Assembly: GCA_033763135.1 (NCBI GenBank)
Contig: JANRKY010000158.1
Location: forward strand, 1 to 64,000
Direction of reading: 5' to 3'
Length of the DNA stretch: 64,000 nt
Origin: DALYLB01 sp033763135
GTDB lineage: Bacteria; Acidobacteriota; Blastocatellia; RBC074
In this document: one piece after another, positions 20,120 to 28,678 of the stretch
How positions within the stretch are numbered: position 1 is the stretch's first letter
Layout: each line of letters begins with the position of its first letter
Translations under genes and position numbers: made by a program
Notes under the pieces: model-generated
Databases searched by the model: none
Told to the model about the DNA's origin: nothing
What the model saw: only the letters and a program-made list of their open reading frames with translations

Positions 20120-21763
20120 CTATTTCCGGGAAGTCTTCAAGTTCCGGCGCGCCCGTTCCGCGAGCTGCGCGGAGTTGGGCAGTTCCGTCAGCGCGCGCTG
20201 CAGCTGCCCGTCGGCGTCGGCCATGATGCGCCGCTGCATATCGATGCCGTAGGCGGCCTGCAGCATCTCTTCCCGAATCTTTCTGCGAGCCCAGTCGAGG
20301 TTCTCCTCGACGTTCTTCATCGTCAGCCCGACCTCGGGGTTCTTCGCGACGAAATCGGTCATGAAGTCGCGATAGGCGCGCATGACCGCGTCGTCGATGG
20401 TGAACTCGCCCGGCTGCGGCTGATGATCGAAGTCGATCCCCTCCCGCTTGAACTGCGGGGCGGCGGCGACGCGGCCGGCCGCCAGTTCGCGGACGAACAT
20501 GAAGATGCCGGTCTGCCAGAGCGTCAGTTGCAGCGTCGAGGGCTGCGGCTCCTCGATCCGGATGTCGGGCTCGATGCCGCCCCCGCCATAGACGGGCCGA
20601 CCGAGATCGGTGCGGCGAACGTCGCTCCTCGATTTCTGGTTCGCGGCCATCTCGCCGTTCGCGGTGCGGCGAAACTGATACTCATAGCTCGATCCGCTGG
20701 AATAGTCGCGCTGAATGAGCCGTCCGCTCGGCGTGTAATAGCGGGCCGTGGTCAGCGTCAGGCCCGCGCCGTCGGGGAGCGGGAAGATCGTCTGCACGAG
20801 CCCCTTGCCGAAGCTCGCTTCTCCGATGACCAGTCCGCGATCGTGATCCTGAATCGCGCCGGTGACGATCTCGGAGGCCGACGCCGTCCCGTCATCGATC
20901 AGAACCACCAGCGGCATGGTCTCGGGCGCCCCCGATTCGGCCGGCCACTCCTTGTTTCCCTCGCGCCCGTCGCGGCTGCGAACCGAGACGATCGACTGGC
21001 CGCGATGCAGAAACTTGTCGGCGACGCGAATCGCCTGATCGAGAAACCCGCCCGGATTGCCGCGCAGATCCAGCACCATCGAGGTCATTCCCTGCGATTT
21101 CAACGTCGCCATCGCGGCCGTCAGCTCGTCGCTCGTCGTCGAATGGAAGCCGCGCGAGAGCGCAATGTACCCGACGCCCGCCCGCAGCATATACACGCCC
21201 GAGATCGAGGGCAGATCGATCGAGCCCCGCTCGATCCGAACCGTCACCGGATCGGCCACGCCCGGGCGGCGCACCGTCACCCTGACCTCCGTTCCCAGCT
21301 CGCCCCGCAGATGATTCTGCACCTGCGTCGAATCCCACGCTTCCGCGTTCACCCCGTCGATCGCCACAATGTGATCGCCATATCGCAGCCCGGCCGCCGC
21401 CGCCGGCGTGTCCCGAAAGGGCTCGATGATATAGACCCCCTTGAACCGCTGCTGTACCGATGACCCGATGCCGTAATACTGGCTGCGCTGCTCCATGCGC
21501 ATCTCTTCGAACGACTTGCGGTCATAAAAACTCGAATGCGGATCGAGCGTCCGCAACATCCCCTGCACCGCATTGCCCGTCAGCTGGTCGTACTCCGGCT
21601 GCTCGACATAATTCTCCCGAATCAGCTCCATCGCCTGGATGTAGTCCGCCCCCAGCTTGTCGAGCGCCGCCTTCTCGTCGGTCACCGCCTGCGAGGTCAG
21701 GACCGGCACAAGAAGACTCAACGCCAATGCGAGATACAGAAACCGCCGCCAGCTTTTTTTCAC
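20120..21763 (-). CDS. carboxy-terminal processing protease, S41 family with PDZ domain
   Basis: A 547-residue secreted serine protease: signal peptide (about 1-25), helical N-terminal region, PDZ domain (about 95-175, IGSSVQQRFKGVYIIEPFRDTPA), then the S41 core. The nucleophile lies in GTASASE (292-298) and the general-base Lys320 in SFGKGLVQ. CtpA/Prc-type enzymes trim C-termini of periplasmic proteins and control peptidoglycan hydrolases. A C-terminal extension of about 130 residues past the core is helical and lacks recognised motifs. The gene starts the ctp - DUF3352-like - lolD-like run. The ATG has no strong ribosome site. Confidence 0.9.
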   Translation of the reverse strand: MKKSWRRFLYLALALSLLVPVLTSQAVTDEKAALDKLGADYIQAMELIRENYVEQPEYDQLTGNAVQGMLRTLDPHSSFYDRKSFEEMRMEQRSQYYGIGSSVQQRFKGVYIIEPFRDTPAAAAGLRYGDHIVAIDGVNAEAWDSTQVQNHLRGELGTEVRVTVRRPGVADPVTVRIERGSIDLPSISGVYMLRAGVGYIALSRGFHSTTSDELTAAMATLKSQGMTSMVLDLRGNPGGFLDQAIRVADKFLHRGQSIVSVRSRDGREGNKEWPAESGAPETMPLVVLIDDGTASASEIVTGAIQDHDRGLVIGEASFGKGLVQTIFPLPDGAGLTLTTARYYTPSGRLIQRDYSSGSSYEYQFRRTANGEMAANQKSRSDVRRTDLGRPVYGGGGIEPDIRIEEPQPSTLQLTLWQTGIFMFVRELAAGRVAAAPQFKREGIDFDHQPQPGEFTIDDAVMRAYRDFMTDFVAKNPEVGLTMKNVEENLDWARRKIREEMLQAAYGIDMQRRIMADADGQLQRALTELPNSAQLAERARRNLKTSRK

Positions 21764-21847
21764 GCGAATATACCTCCGTCCGAGTTGTTGTTTCGTAGGC
21801 AGGTTTTCAAGTCGATGGAAATCGTGATGAGTGCGCCTCGGCCCGCT

Positions 21848-21875
21848 ATACTAGCCAAACTCCGCCCCCAATCAA
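21848..21875 (-). promoter_or_regulatory. weak candidate promoter of the protease operon
   Basis: On the minus strand TTGATT (21875-21870) and TAGTAT (21853-21848) are spaced by 16 bases, about 85 bases before the protease start at 21763. Each box matches consensus at four of six positions. Confidence 0.28.
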
Positions 21876-21963
21876 AGTCCGAAATCAGAACGGCCCGGAT
21901 TTTCGCCCCTTGCGTGAAAAGAAAACTCAACGTAACTGCTCAATCCAGAGGTCAATAGGTTGG

Positions 21964-22152
21964 CCTCACGCGAAGGCGCGAAGCCACGAAGAAAGCGTCG
22001 AGAGGGAGTTTCGTCTTCTTCTTTGCGTCTTGGATTGCGATCTGAATCCCGGACAATCGAATCGGCCCGGTTCTCCCCCGGAAAAAGACGCGAAGAAGAA
22101 GACCAGACTCCCTTGCTGCATCCTCTTTCGCGCCTTCGCGTCTTCGCGTGAG
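21964..22152. repeat. CACGCGAAG-family compound repeat
   Basis: The 441-base gap 21764-22204 holds no gene. CCTCACGCGAAGGCGCGAAG begins the element at 21964 and CGCCTTCGCGTCTTCGCGTG closes it at about 22131-22150, with internal GACGCGAAGAAG units. The closing arm is almost identical to those at 1645-1670 and 7273-7290. Upstream of it (21764-21960) only a weak promoter was seen; 22153-22204 is AT-rich without further signal. Confidence 0.85.
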
Positions 22153-22204
22153 ATCCCTTCTCCGGGCCTGAACCGTTACTTATGTCTTTTTATTTTTTAA
22201 TTTT

Positions 22205-23950
22205 TCACCGCGCCGGTTTCGGCGGATCGAGCAGCCCGAGAGATTTCGCCTTGAGGAGCAGTTGGGCCGCGATCGGGGCGGAGGTGCGGGCGCCGTATCC
22301 GCCATCCTCGACGACGACCGCCCAGGCGAGCGCGGGGTTTTCGACGGGAGCGAAGCCGATGAACCAGGAATCGATGCGATGTTTGTCGGACATGCGGATG
22401 CGGGTGCGGCCGCGGGAATCGGTGTACGTCATGGGTTTGCCGGTCTGCGGATCGAAGACGGGAACGTCGCGCTGCGCGGTGCCGGTCTTGCCGCCGGCGG
22501 TCGTGCCGCTGACCAGCCGGCCGAAGGTCCCGCTGGCGGTTCCCTGCCGAACGACGGCGGCCATCAGCGTCCGCATCTTGGCGGCGGTCGTGGGCGTCAT
22601 GGCCTGGCTCAGGGCGGCGGGCGTCCGGCCCATCTCCATCGCCGGACGCATGACTTCGCCGCGGGCGTTCGCGACGGCGCCGGCGACCATGGCCATCTGG
22701 AGCGCCGTCAACTGCACATAGCCCTGGCCGATCGATTCGAGTCCGAGATCGTATTTGGTGATTCTGCGCCCCGCGACGAAGGTCGAATTGAGCGGCGCCA
22801 GCACGTCGGAGAGCACCTTGTTCTCGGTGTTCCACAATCCGTGATGCGAACCCGTCCCGATCGAGGCGGGAGCCGTATCGAAGACCTTGAGGCCGAAGCG
22901 CTCCGCGGCCTCGCCCATGCGCTGCCGCTCGACCTCGACGCCGAGCTGCGCGAAATACTGATTGCACGAGTGGGCATAGGCTTCGAGCAGCCCGATCGTG
23001 CCGTGCGATTCGCCCTCGTCGTCGCGGATCGGCCGCCCCGAACCGGGCGGCGTCCAGCCCTCGGCGCGGCACGTGAAGGTCATGTTTTCGAGCCGCGCAT
23101 CGATCGCCGCGGCCGCCGTCAACGTCTTGAGCGTCGAGCCCGGCAGATAATATTCATCGAGCGCGCGATTGAGCAGCGGCTTGTTCCGGGCGTCGTTCCA
23201 GATCTCCAGCCATTTGACGTCGTTGTTGACGTCGTCCGGATAGAAGCTCGGCGTGCTGGCCAGGGCCAGCACCTCGCCCGTCTGCGGATTGAGCAGGACG
23301 ATCGCGCCGCGCTTGCCCTTGAGCTGCTCGGCGGCTTCCCGCTGGAGATCGAAATCGATCGTCAGCGTCAGGTCCTGTCCCACGGGCGGAAGCTGCGGCT
23401 CGCTGCTGAACGACGTCGCCCGCTGCCACCAGGAGCGCTCGTCCCGCGGATTTCGCGGCGCGGCCACGGCCCGCTCCAGCCAGGCGTCTCCGCGAACCAG
23501 CGTGCCGTACCCCACGATATGCGCTGCCGACGGGCCGAGCGGATAGTCGCGAAGAAGCTGACCGTTCAAATACCGATATTTCGCCAGCGCCCGGCGGGAA
23601 TCGTGATGCCGGTCATAGATCCATCCGCGCAGCGTGCTCTCGACCTCGCGCCGATTGCGCTGATCCCGGCGGTTCTTGAGTGAGGCGAACGCCGCATTCT
23701 CCCCCAGCGGCCCCGTCGAAAAGAGCCCCCAGTACAGATGAAATCCGAGCGCGCCCAGCACCAGCAGCGCAAACGCCCAGCGAACGTATCGCAGCCGGTT
23801 GCTCGTCAGCCGCGGCCCGAAATCCTCCGGCAGATTCGGGTCCTCCGCCGGCGCCACGGCCCGATACCGCCACGTCGAAAGAAAGAGCGCGCCGATCAAC
23901 CCGATCAGCCCGATCAACAAAAGCAGAGTGGCAACGAAGGGAAAATTCAT
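22205..23950 (-). CDS. class B penicillin-binding protein (peptidoglycan transpeptidase, PbpA/FtsI type)
   Basis: A 581-residue protein with two N-terminal hydrophobic segments (about 5-25 and 57-75), a short dimerisation region and a transpeptidase domain with all three motifs: GSTLK with Ser272 and Lys275, SCN at 328-330 and KTGT at 488-491. It cross-links peptidoglycan. The short non-catalytic region and two membrane helices resemble actinobacterial PbpA more than E. coli PBP2. It lies directly downstream of an FhaA-like gene, as in the actinobacterial fhaA-rodA-pbpA cluster, but no rodA/ftsW or Ser/Thr kinase gene is here. It probably acts in elongation or division; which is not clear. 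Confidence 0.9.
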   Translation of the reverse strand: MNFPFVATLLLLIGLIGLIGALFLSTWRYRAVAPAEDPNLPEDFGPRLTSNRLRYVRWAFALLVLGALGFHLYWGLFSTGPLGENAAFASLKNRRDQRNRREVESTLRGWIYDRHHDSRRALAKYRYLNGQLLRDYPLGPSAAHIVGYGTLVRGDAWLERAVAAPRNPRDERSWWQRATSFSSEPQLPPVGQDLTLTIDFDLQREAAEQLKGKRGAIVLLNPQTGEVLALASTPSFYPDDVNNDVKWLEIWNDARNKPLLNRALDEYYLPGSTLKTLTAAAAIDARLENMTFTCRAEGWTPPGSGRPIRDDEGESHGTIGLLEAYAHSCNQYFAQLGVEVERQRMGEAAERFGLKVFDTAPASIGTGSHHGLWNTENKVLSDVLAPLNSTFVAGRRITKYDLGLESIGQGYVQLTALQMAMVAGAVANARGEVMRPAMEMGRTPAALSQAMTPTTAAKMRTLMAAVVRQGTASGTFGRLVSGTTAGGKTGTAQRDVPVFDPQTGKPMTYTDSRGRTRIRMSDKHRIDSWFIGFAPVENPALAWAVVVEDGGYGARTSAPIAAQLLLKAKSLGLLDPPKPAR

Positions 23951-23970
23951 GCGTTAGTTCCGAATTACGA

Positions 23971-24086
23971 GAATGGATCGACGCGACGAGAGAGCGACGC
24001 GGCGACGCAGCGAAAAGCGCGCACGCCTGAAAAATGCTTCTCGGGCATTCTCGCCGCGTCGCCGCGTCGCCCCCTCGCCGCGTCGT
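23971..24086. repeat. CGACGCGGCGACGC-family inverted repeat
   Basis: Tandem GAGAGCGACGCGGCGACGC units at about 23985-24005 face CGCCGCGTCGCCGCGTCG units at about 24053-24086, leaving an AT-richer loop. The element fills the whole gap between the FhaA-like and PBP genes. Related blocks lie at 41820-41868, 42955-43027 and 47640-47705. Confidence 0.8.
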
Positions 24087-24087
24087 A

Positions 24088-24915
24088 TTACTGAATGCTC
24101 AGCCCCGCCTCGACGTCGCCGAACCGCACGCGGTCGCCGTCGCGAACGATGCATTTGCCGGCGGGTTCGAGCATGACGCCGTTGACGCAGGTGCCGTTGG
24201 CGCTGCCGCGATCGGCGAGTTCGAGCGTCCCGTCGGGGCGAAGCACGAAGGCTGCATGAAAGTTCGAGACCGTCGGGTCCTTGATGACGATCGCGTTGGC
24301 GATGTTGCGGCCGACGCCCGCGGGCTCGGCGTCGCTGGCGACCTCCGCGCGCGCCTCGATCAGGGTCCCGACGCCGCGCAGCAGAATCCCGCATCGCGCG
24401 GCCGGCAGCGAGCGGGCCGGCGAGGCCGGCCGCGGCGCCGGCAAAGTCTGCGGCTCGTTCTGCGGCATCACGGCGGGAATCGGCGCGCCGAAGGCGGCCT
24501 TCACCTCCAGCCCGCGCGTGAAGGCATCGTAGCCGATGCGCACCTGCGCCGGGTCGGAGATCCGATACCGGCGGTTATAGATGTATTCGTAGACGTTTTT
24601 CGAGAGTTCCCGCTCCAGAAATTCGCGCCGTTCGGCGCCCAGGGCCATCCAGGTCTCGTAATCGTATCGAAGCTCGAAGAGGTTCGGAGCGAGAAATCCG
24701 CTCCCGTCGCGCCGCAGTTGCTCCTCGACGGCCCGCTCCAGGTGCGCGGCGAGCGTCGCCATATCGGTTCGCGGCTGGCCGCCGCGGCGAAGCGTGAAAT
24801 CGATCGCCGCGCCGATCCGCTCGAAGACCCGCCGCACGAAGAACTCCGCGCGATTCGGAAGTTGCTCGATCTTCTCCATCGGGTCGATGGGAGGCTCCTG
24901 CTCGGAAATGCTCAT
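24088..24915 (-). CDS. FhaA-like protein with DUF3662 and FHA domains
   Basis: A 275-residue cytoplasmic protein. Residues about 14-125 match the DUF3662 region of actinobacterial FhaA, a low-complexity Pro/Ala linker follows (130-170), and residues about 185-272 form an FHA domain with the phosphothreonine-binding motifs VGRN, SNFHAAF and ADRGSANGT. FHA domains read phosphothreonine marks set by Ser/Thr kinases; FhaA regulates peptidoglycan synthesis in mycobacteria. The PBP gene follows directly. Its ATG overlaps the stop of the upstream methyltransferase gene by four bases (ATGA), implying coupled translation. The functional transfer from Actinobacteria is inference. Confidence 0.85.
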   Translation of the reverse strand: MSISEQEPPIDPMEKIEQLPNRAEFFVRRVFERIGAAIDFTLRRGGQPRTDMATLAAHLERAVEEQLRRDGSGFLAPNLFELRYDYETWMALGAERREFLERELSKNVYEYIYNRRYRISDPAQVRIGYDAFTRGLEVKAAFGAPIPAVMPQNEPQTLPAPRPASPARSLPAARCGILLRGVGTLIEARAEVASDAEPAGVGRNIANAIVIKDPTVSNFHAAFVLRPDGTLELADRGSANGTCVNGVMLEPAGKCIVRDGDRVRFGDVEAGLSIQ

Positions 24916-25724
24916 GCTGTTCCCTTCTCTCGTTGCCGGGCCGCCTCGAACAGAATCGCGGCGGCGGAAGCCGCCACATTCAACGATTCGACCGGCGGGC
25001 GCAGGGGTATACGCAAACGAATGTCCGCCCGTTCCAACAACTCGGGGGTCACGCCGCGCGCCTCGTTTCCGAACACAATCAGCGCCGGCCGGCGCCAATC
25101 ATATTCCGTGTAGACGCATTCGCCGTCGGCCGCGGTGGCGACGATCTCAATGCCCACCGCGCGCGCGCGGGCGAGGAACGCGTCCGCGGAGACGCCCGTC
25201 ACAGCGGGCAGCCGAAAGGCCGATCCCATCGCGCTGCGCAGCGTCTTCGGCGAAAAAAGATCGACCGAGCCCTTCGTCGCGAGAACGCCGGTCGCGCCGG
25301 CCGCCTCGGCCGTTCGCAGAATCGTCCCGAAATTTCCCGGGTCCTGGACCGCTTCCAGACAGACCACCAGCGGCGGCTCCGCCCCGCGCGGCCCCCCCTG
25401 CGGGGAGAGGATCTCGTCGAGCGTAAAGCGCGGGCTCCCCGCGAGCACGACGATCCCCTGCGGATGGACCGTGTCGCCCAGCGTCGCCATCACCGCCGCC
25501 GTCACCGCATAGTGCGGGCATCCGCGGCGCGCCAGCTCTTCGAGAATGGCGCTCGTCCGGTCTCCCGGCCCCGGCAGATGAAACGCCGCGGCCAGCGACA
25601 GCCCCGACGCCAGACACTCCTCCGCCAGCCGCTCTCCCTCCACGAAGATCATGCCCTCCTCGCGCCCCTCGCGGACGCGACGCGCATGTTTCAATCGCTC
25701 ATTGGCCGGACTCGTGATGATCAT
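24912..25724 (-). CDS. SpoU/TrmH-family RNA 2'-O-methyltransferase (RlmB-like)
   Basis: A 270-residue protein with an N-terminal substrate-binding domain (SPANERLKHARRVREG, FVEGERLAEECL) and a C-terminal knotted SPOUT domain. The three SpoU motifs are present: NFGTILRTAEAAGATGV, IVFGNEARGV and IPLRPPVESLNVAASAAAI. Such enzymes methylate a ribose 2'-OH in rRNA or tRNA using S-adenosylmethionine; 23S rRNA is the likeliest target. The start at 25724 begins the homology (MIITSPANE). It is the first gene of a coupled unit with the FhaA-like gene, an unusual pairing. Confidence 0.88.
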   Translation of the reverse strand: MIITSPANERLKHARRVREGREEGMIFVEGERLAEECLASGLSLAAAFHLPGPGDRTSAILEELARRGCPHYAVTAAVMATLGDTVHPQGIVVLAGSPRFTLDEILSPQGGPRGAEPPLVVCLEAVQDPGNFGTILRTAEAAGATGVLATKGSVDLFSPKTLRSAMGSAFRLPAVTGVSADAFLARARAVGIEIVATAADGECVYTEYDWRRPALIVFGNEARGVTPELLERADIRLRIPLRPPVESLNVAASAAAILFEAARQREKGTA

Positions 25725-25792
25725 CCCCCGCTTAATACTCCAATCCCGCCCCGATGACAAACACCGCGGCCCCGGGAACGCCGAGCCGCAGC

Positions 25793-26767
25793 TCACCGCT
25801 CCCCGGGAGCCTGTTCGAGCGCCTCGCGTTGTTTTCGATAATGAAGCGGCGACTGACCGAAGCTTCGCTTGAAGGCCTTGCTGAAAGCGGCCTCGGACTC
25901 GTATCCGACGCGCTTGGAGATTTCGCCGATATTGAGCCGCCCGCGAACCAGCAGATCCGCAGCCAGTTGCATGCGCCAGCCGATCAGATAGGAGAGCGGC
26001 GGTTCGCCGACGAGCGCGCTGAATCGCTCGGCGAAGAGCGATCGCGACATGGCCACCTCGGCGGCCAGGGCGGCCACGCTCCAGTCCCGCTGCGGCTCGC
26101 GATGAAGCAGCCCCAGCGCGGCGCCGATCTGCGGATCGCGCAGCGCGCCGAGCCAGCTGGCCAACCTGGGCGGCTGACTCTCGATCCAGGCGCGCACGGC
26201 CTGGACGAAGACGATGTCGATCAGACGCGTGACGAGCGTCTCCGAACCAGGGCGCGGATTGCGAGCCTCCTCGGCCATCATTCGCAGCGTGGGCTCCAGC
26301 CACCGCCATCCTCGCTCCTGCCCGCCCCGAATATGTATCAAGGGCGGCAGAATCGACAACAGGGGATTGCCCGCGGCCGCCAGAAACTCAAACGCGCCGC
26401 AGGTCATCGTCGTCATCGCCCCCTCGCCTCCGTGTCGAAGAAGATGGCATCCTCCCGTCGCCCCCTGAATCAGCCGCTGCAGCGCCACCGGCTTCGTCTC
26501 GGGACTGTCGCTCAGCGCATGGCCCCGCCCGTGCGGGACAATCACCAGGTCCCCGCCGGCCAGCGGCACGAGCTGTTTCTCGCCCGCCAGCCGCAACCAC
26601 GCGCCTCCTCGTTCGATCACGTGAAAATGGGCAAACCCGCTCTTCGGCAGACTCATCGCCCACGGCGCCGTCATCTCCGAACAGCAGAAGACCCGCCCCC
26701 GCAACCGCAACGTCTGCAGCACGTCGGTCAGCACATCCGGCTTCTGCAGATTCGTAATGACAGCCAT
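25793..26767 (-). CDS. AraC-family transcriptional regulator with cupin-type sensor domain
   Basis: A 324-residue regulator. The N-terminal half (about 5-190) is a cupin_6-like ligand-binding region and the C-terminal 100 residues carry the two helix-turn-helix motifs of the AraC family (DWSVAALAAEVAMSRSLFAE and NIGEISKRVGYESEAAFSKA). This subclass often regulates a divergent oxidoreductase or detoxification gene. Here the DJ-1/PfpI-type gene at 26915 is divergent across a 147-base spacer, so it is the likely target. A promoter with TTGCCA and TACAAT boxes drives the regulator. The inducer is unknown. Confidence 0.9.
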   Translation of the reverse strand: MAVITNLQKPDVLTDVLQTLRLRGRVFCCSEMTAPWAMSLPKSGFAHFHVIERGGAWLRLAGEKQLVPLAGGDLVIVPHGRGHALSDSPETKPVALQRLIQGATGGCHLLRHGGEGAMTTMTCGAFEFLAAAGNPLLSILPPLIHIRGGQERGWRWLEPTLRMMAEEARNPRPGSETLVTRLIDIVFVQAVRAWIESQPPRLASWLGALRDPQIGAALGLLHREPQRDWSVAALAAEVAMSRSLFAERFSALVGEPPLSYLIGWRMQLAADLLVRGRLNIGEISKRVGYESEAAFSKAFKRSFGQSPLHYRKQREALEQAPGER

Positions 26768-26844
26768 TCAGTTCTCCTCGCTTCCTGGACGATCGGACAA
26801 ATTTTCCGGTGCGCGCGACATTCTCTCCCCAAAATTGAGCTGCT

Positions 26845-26872
26845 ATTGTAGCGACCAGGCAAAAAATGGCAA
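26845..26872 (-). promoter_or_regulatory. promoter of the AraC-type regulator
   Basis: On the minus strand a -35 box TTGCCA (26872-26867) and a -10 box TACAAT (26850-26845) are separated by 16 bases, about 78 bases before the start codon. The divergent promoter for the gene at 26915 must share this region but is not clear. Confidence 0.5.
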
Positions 26873-26914
26873 CCAGCGCGTTCGCTGCCCGAAACACAAA
26901 GGAGCATCCGCATT

Positions 26915-27685
26915 ATGAGTTTGAAAGACCCGAATGTCGTCAATCCGCGTCGTCCCAGGCGCGTCGCGATCGTCATCGCCAATCCGGCCGTCTCCGCCTC
27001 GACGGGCTGGCCGGTCGGATTCTGGTGGTCGGAACTGACCCATCCCTGGTTCGAGCTGACGGAGAAGGGCTTCGAAGTGGAGGTCTTCAGCCCGGCGGGA
27101 GGCAAGTGCGAGCCCGACGCGATGAGCGATCCGCGCGACCCGAGCGGCTATTCGGCCGGCGACCTGATCAGCCTCGGCTTCATCCACACGCCGGCGCTGG
27201 CCGCGCTCATCGAGAACACAAAGAAGGTCGCCGACATCGACCTCGACCGGTTCGACGCGATCCTCGTCGCCGGCGGACAGGCGCCGATGGCGAATTTCGA
27301 AGCGGCCACGGACCTGCACCGAAAGTTCGTCGAGTTTTACGAGGCCGGCAGGATCGCCGCCGCGCTCTGCCACGGGGTCGCCATTCTGCGCTACGCGAAA
27401 CTCTCGAACGGCGACCTTCTCGCGAAGGGCCGAACCGTCACCGGCTTCGCGAACGTCGAGGAGGACTTCGCCGACAACGCCGTCTGGCAGTACGGTCTGC
27501 TCCCCCGCGGCCAGCGCATCATGCCCTGGCGGATCGAGGATGAATTGAAGAACCTCGGCGCGAACTACATTCAAGCCGGCCTGTGGCGGGGCTTCGCCGT
27601 GCGCGACGGCAATCTGATCACGGGACAGCAGAACTTCTCCGGCGGCGAGACGGCGCGTCTGGTCATTCAGGCGCTCGGCGAATAA
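26915..27685 (+). CDS. DJ-1/PfpI superfamily protein (class I glutamine amidotransferase-like, Hsp31 type)
   Basis: A 256-residue alpha/beta protein of the DJ-1/PfpI superfamily, near the Hsp31/glyoxalase III branch. The nucleophile elbow ALCHGVA places Cys152-His153 and Glu40 lies in the conserved FWWSELTHPW segment. Members act as glyoxalases, deglycases or holding chaperones that counter reactive carbonyl stress. GGAG precedes the ATG by a normal distance. The gene diverges from an AraC regulator and is followed by a DUF3291-like and a cupin gene on the same strand after 150 bases, suggesting a small stress or detoxification locus. Confidence 0.88.
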   Translation: MSLKDPNVVNPRRPRRVAIVIANPAVSASTGWPVGFWWSELTHPWFELTEKGFEVEVFSPAGGKCEPDAMSDPRDPSGYSAGDLISLGFIHTPALAALIENTKKVADIDLDRFDAILVAGGQAPMANFEAATDLHRKFVEFYEAGRIAAALCHGVAILRYAKLSNGDLLAKGRTVTGFANVEEDFADNAVWQYGLLPRGQRIMPWRIEDELKNLGANYIQAGLWRGFAVRDGNLITGQQNFSGGETARLVIQALGE

Positions 27686-27836
27686 CGCCCTTCAGATTGA
27701 CATCCCCCAACATGCCGGGTATCAATGCCTGCCCGCTCGGCCGCCTTGTCGAACGCGACGAGGCGGTAGAAGAGCCGCGCGGCGTTGGATCAATCGAGAA
27801 CAAGTCCCGCGACCTGAAAAAAAGGAGGCCTGCCCC

Positions 27837-28253
27837 ATGCCATTCGTTTCGGTGACGCGGTTGCGGCTGCGCTGGGCGTGGCATTTGCCCGCCTTTTACT
27901 ATTACGCGATCCGGTCCATTTCGCAGGCGAAGCGGACGCCGGGAAGCCTGTACGTCTTCACGGTCCGAACGAACGGCCTGGTCTTCTGGACGGTGACGCT
28001 GTGGGACTCGCGGGAAGCGATGCGCTCTTTTCGCAATTCCGGCGCCCATTTTCAGGTGATGCCGAAGCTGGCCGGCTGGTGCGATGAAGCGACCTATGTG
28101 CATTGGGAACAGGAGCGCGCCCAGCCGCCCGCCCTGGCCGAAATGTATGAACGCATCACGCGGGAAGGAATCGTCTCCCGCGTGAAGTCCCCGTCGCCCA
28201 ATCATTCGCAGCGAACGTTCCCAAAACCGAGAGGACTGAAAAATGAATCGTAG
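27837..28253 (+). CDS. DUF3291/ABM-like small protein
   Basis: A 138-residue protein that begins MPFVSVTRLRLRWAWHLPAF and contains FRNSGAHFQVMPKLAGWCDE, a pattern typical of DUF3291-type proteins, which share the ferredoxin-like fold of antibiotic biosynthesis monooxygenases and spheroidene monooxygenase-like proteins. No cofactor-binding residues are certain. The ATG has a strong AAAGGAGG ribosome site. Its last 11 bases overlap the start of the cupin gene, so the two are translationally coupled. The C-terminal 25 residues look like an unstructured tail. Function unknown. Confidence 0.7.
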   Translation: MPFVSVTRLRLRWAWHLPAFYYYAIRSISQAKRTPGSLYVFTVRTNGLVFWTVTLWDSREAMRSFRNSGAHFQVMPKLAGWCDEATYVHWEQERAQPPALAEMYERITREGIVSRVKSPSPNHSQRTFPKPRGLKNES

Positions 28254-28650
28254 AGAGCTGGTCGGATTTCTCGCGGGCCTTCCCGCGTTCGCGCTGCTGG
28301 CCGACGAGATCGCCGCCGCCAACGAATTGGGGCCGGAAGCGCCGCCGCTCGAAGCCGACGGGCAGGTGGGCACGAAACTGTTGTACGAGAATGAAAAGGT
28401 CAGGGTCTGGGAGTTCAAGCTCGCGCCGGGCGAACTGATTCCCATGCACACCCACCTGATGGACTATCTTTTTCACGTCTACGAAGGCTCGACGCTCGAA
28501 GTCACCTATCCCGAAGAGATGAAGACGCCCGCCCGCCAGCTCGATCTGAAGGCCGGCGACGTGCGCTTCGTCAAAAAGGGCGGCCGTCACGCGGCGCGAA
28601 ACGCGGGCAGACAGCCGTATGTCGAAGTGCTGGTCGAGTTGAAGGGGTGA
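28243..28650 (+). CDS. small cupin-domain protein
   Basis: A 135-residue protein with a double-stranded beta-helix. Metal ligands are seen in PMHTHLMDYLFHV (His69, His71, His78), and the second cupin motif is around LDLKAGDVRFVKKGGRHAARN. Residues 1-25 are hydrophobic (ELVGFLAGLPAFALLADEIA) and resemble a Tat-less export signal of a periplasmic protein, though this is uncertain. Small cupins of this type bind a metal and may act as dioxygenases or isomerases. It overlaps the DUF3291-like gene and converges on the gene ending at 28679. Confidence 0.8.
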   Translation: MNRRELVGFLAGLPAFALLADEIAAANELGPEAPPLEADGQVGTKLLYENEKVRVWEFKLAPGELIPMHTHLMDYLFHVYEGSTLEVTYPEEMKTPARQLDLKAGDVRFVKKGGRHAARNAGRQPYVEVLVELKG

Positions 28651-28678
28651 TTCGCGACGCGGGCGGCCGGCGCGCCCA

